Below, in pieces: positions 4,941 through 5,000 of a stretch of DNA of 5,000 nt. The notes under the pieces were generated by a model. That model was given only the letters and a program-made list of their open reading frames with translations. It had not been told where the DNA came from and did no database searches. The translations under genes were made by a program, and so were the position numbers. Position 1 is the first letter of the stretch. Every line of letters begins with the position of its first letter. The stretch is from positions 1 to 5,000 of the forward strand of contig JBGSQB010000230.1 of the NCBI GenBank assembly GCA_041738285.1, in the 5' to 3' direction. Source of the DNA: SZUA-521 sp041738285 (lineage in GTDB: Bacteria > Pseudomonadota > Gammaproteobacteria > Pseudomonadales > Azotimanducaceae).

Positions 4941-5000
4941 TCAGGACCGCTCGATCAGTTCCGCTGCGGCTCGCGTGTGCGGATGGTCGGCGCCGAGGCC
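4941..5000 (-). CDS. C-terminal end of a probable TPR-repeat protein, partial
   Basis: Reading leftward from the window edge, one frame gives 19 residues, G-L-G-A-D-H-P-H-T-R-A-A-A-E-L-I-E-R-S, then TGA (4943-4941). The G-x-D-H-P-x-T-R-x-A-x-x-L pattern is characteristic of the last helix pair in kinesin-light-chain-like tetratricopeptide repeats (TPR_10/TPR_12). These often end regulatory proteins such as NB-ARC or kinase-TPR proteins. Only the tail is visible, so length and other domains are unknown. It runs in the same direction as the phosphotransferase gene, about 236 bp upstream of it. Confidence 0.55.
   Translation of the reverse strand, partial: GLGADHPHTRAAAELIERS

Noticed and set aside
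1..5000. CRISPR array, insertion sequence or replication origin
   Set aside because: No regularly spaced repeats, transposase frames with terminal inverted repeats, or DnaA-box clusters were seen.

Overview
The window is GC-rich chromosomal DNA from a proteobacterium. I infer a gammaproteobacterium, possibly near the Xanthomonadales or Nevskiales. This rests on the tRNA-Phe sequence, the YjgR-type ATPase and the style of the phosphotransferase; no single feature proves it.

Left part (1-2850). A serine beta-lactamase-fold hydrolase/esterase enters from the left edge on the + strand (5' end missing). It converges on a HerA/VirB4-like ATPase of the YjgR (DUF853) family on the - strand. The two stop codons are 12 bp apart inside one inverted repeat that could act as a shared bidirectional terminator. 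The ATPase is best started at 2705. A sigma70-like promoter lies just upstream of that start, and a second, divergent promoter drives the tRNA.

Middle (2789-3831). A complete tRNA-Phe(GAA) with encoded CCA has a strong-looking stable-RNA promoter. The 3' half of this tRNA, from anticodon loop through CCA, is repeated about 0.87 kb downstream in decayed form. The intervening DNA is visibly less GC-rich. It carries paired GTGCCCA direct repeats near each end, a compound hairpin and one small two-helix membrane-protein ORF, and no integrase. This looks like a tiny integrase-less element, or the remnant of an island, inserted at the tRNA-Phe 3' end. It is the most interesting object here.

Right part (3832-5000). 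GC-rich coding sequence resumes with an aminoglycoside-phosphotransferase-fold kinase on the - strand. It has a good intrinsic terminator and a palindrome covering its ribosome binding site. At the right edge are the last 19 codons of a - strand protein that reads like the C-terminus of a TPR protein. Apart from the convergent or divergent pairs, the genes do not form an obvious operon or shared pathway.
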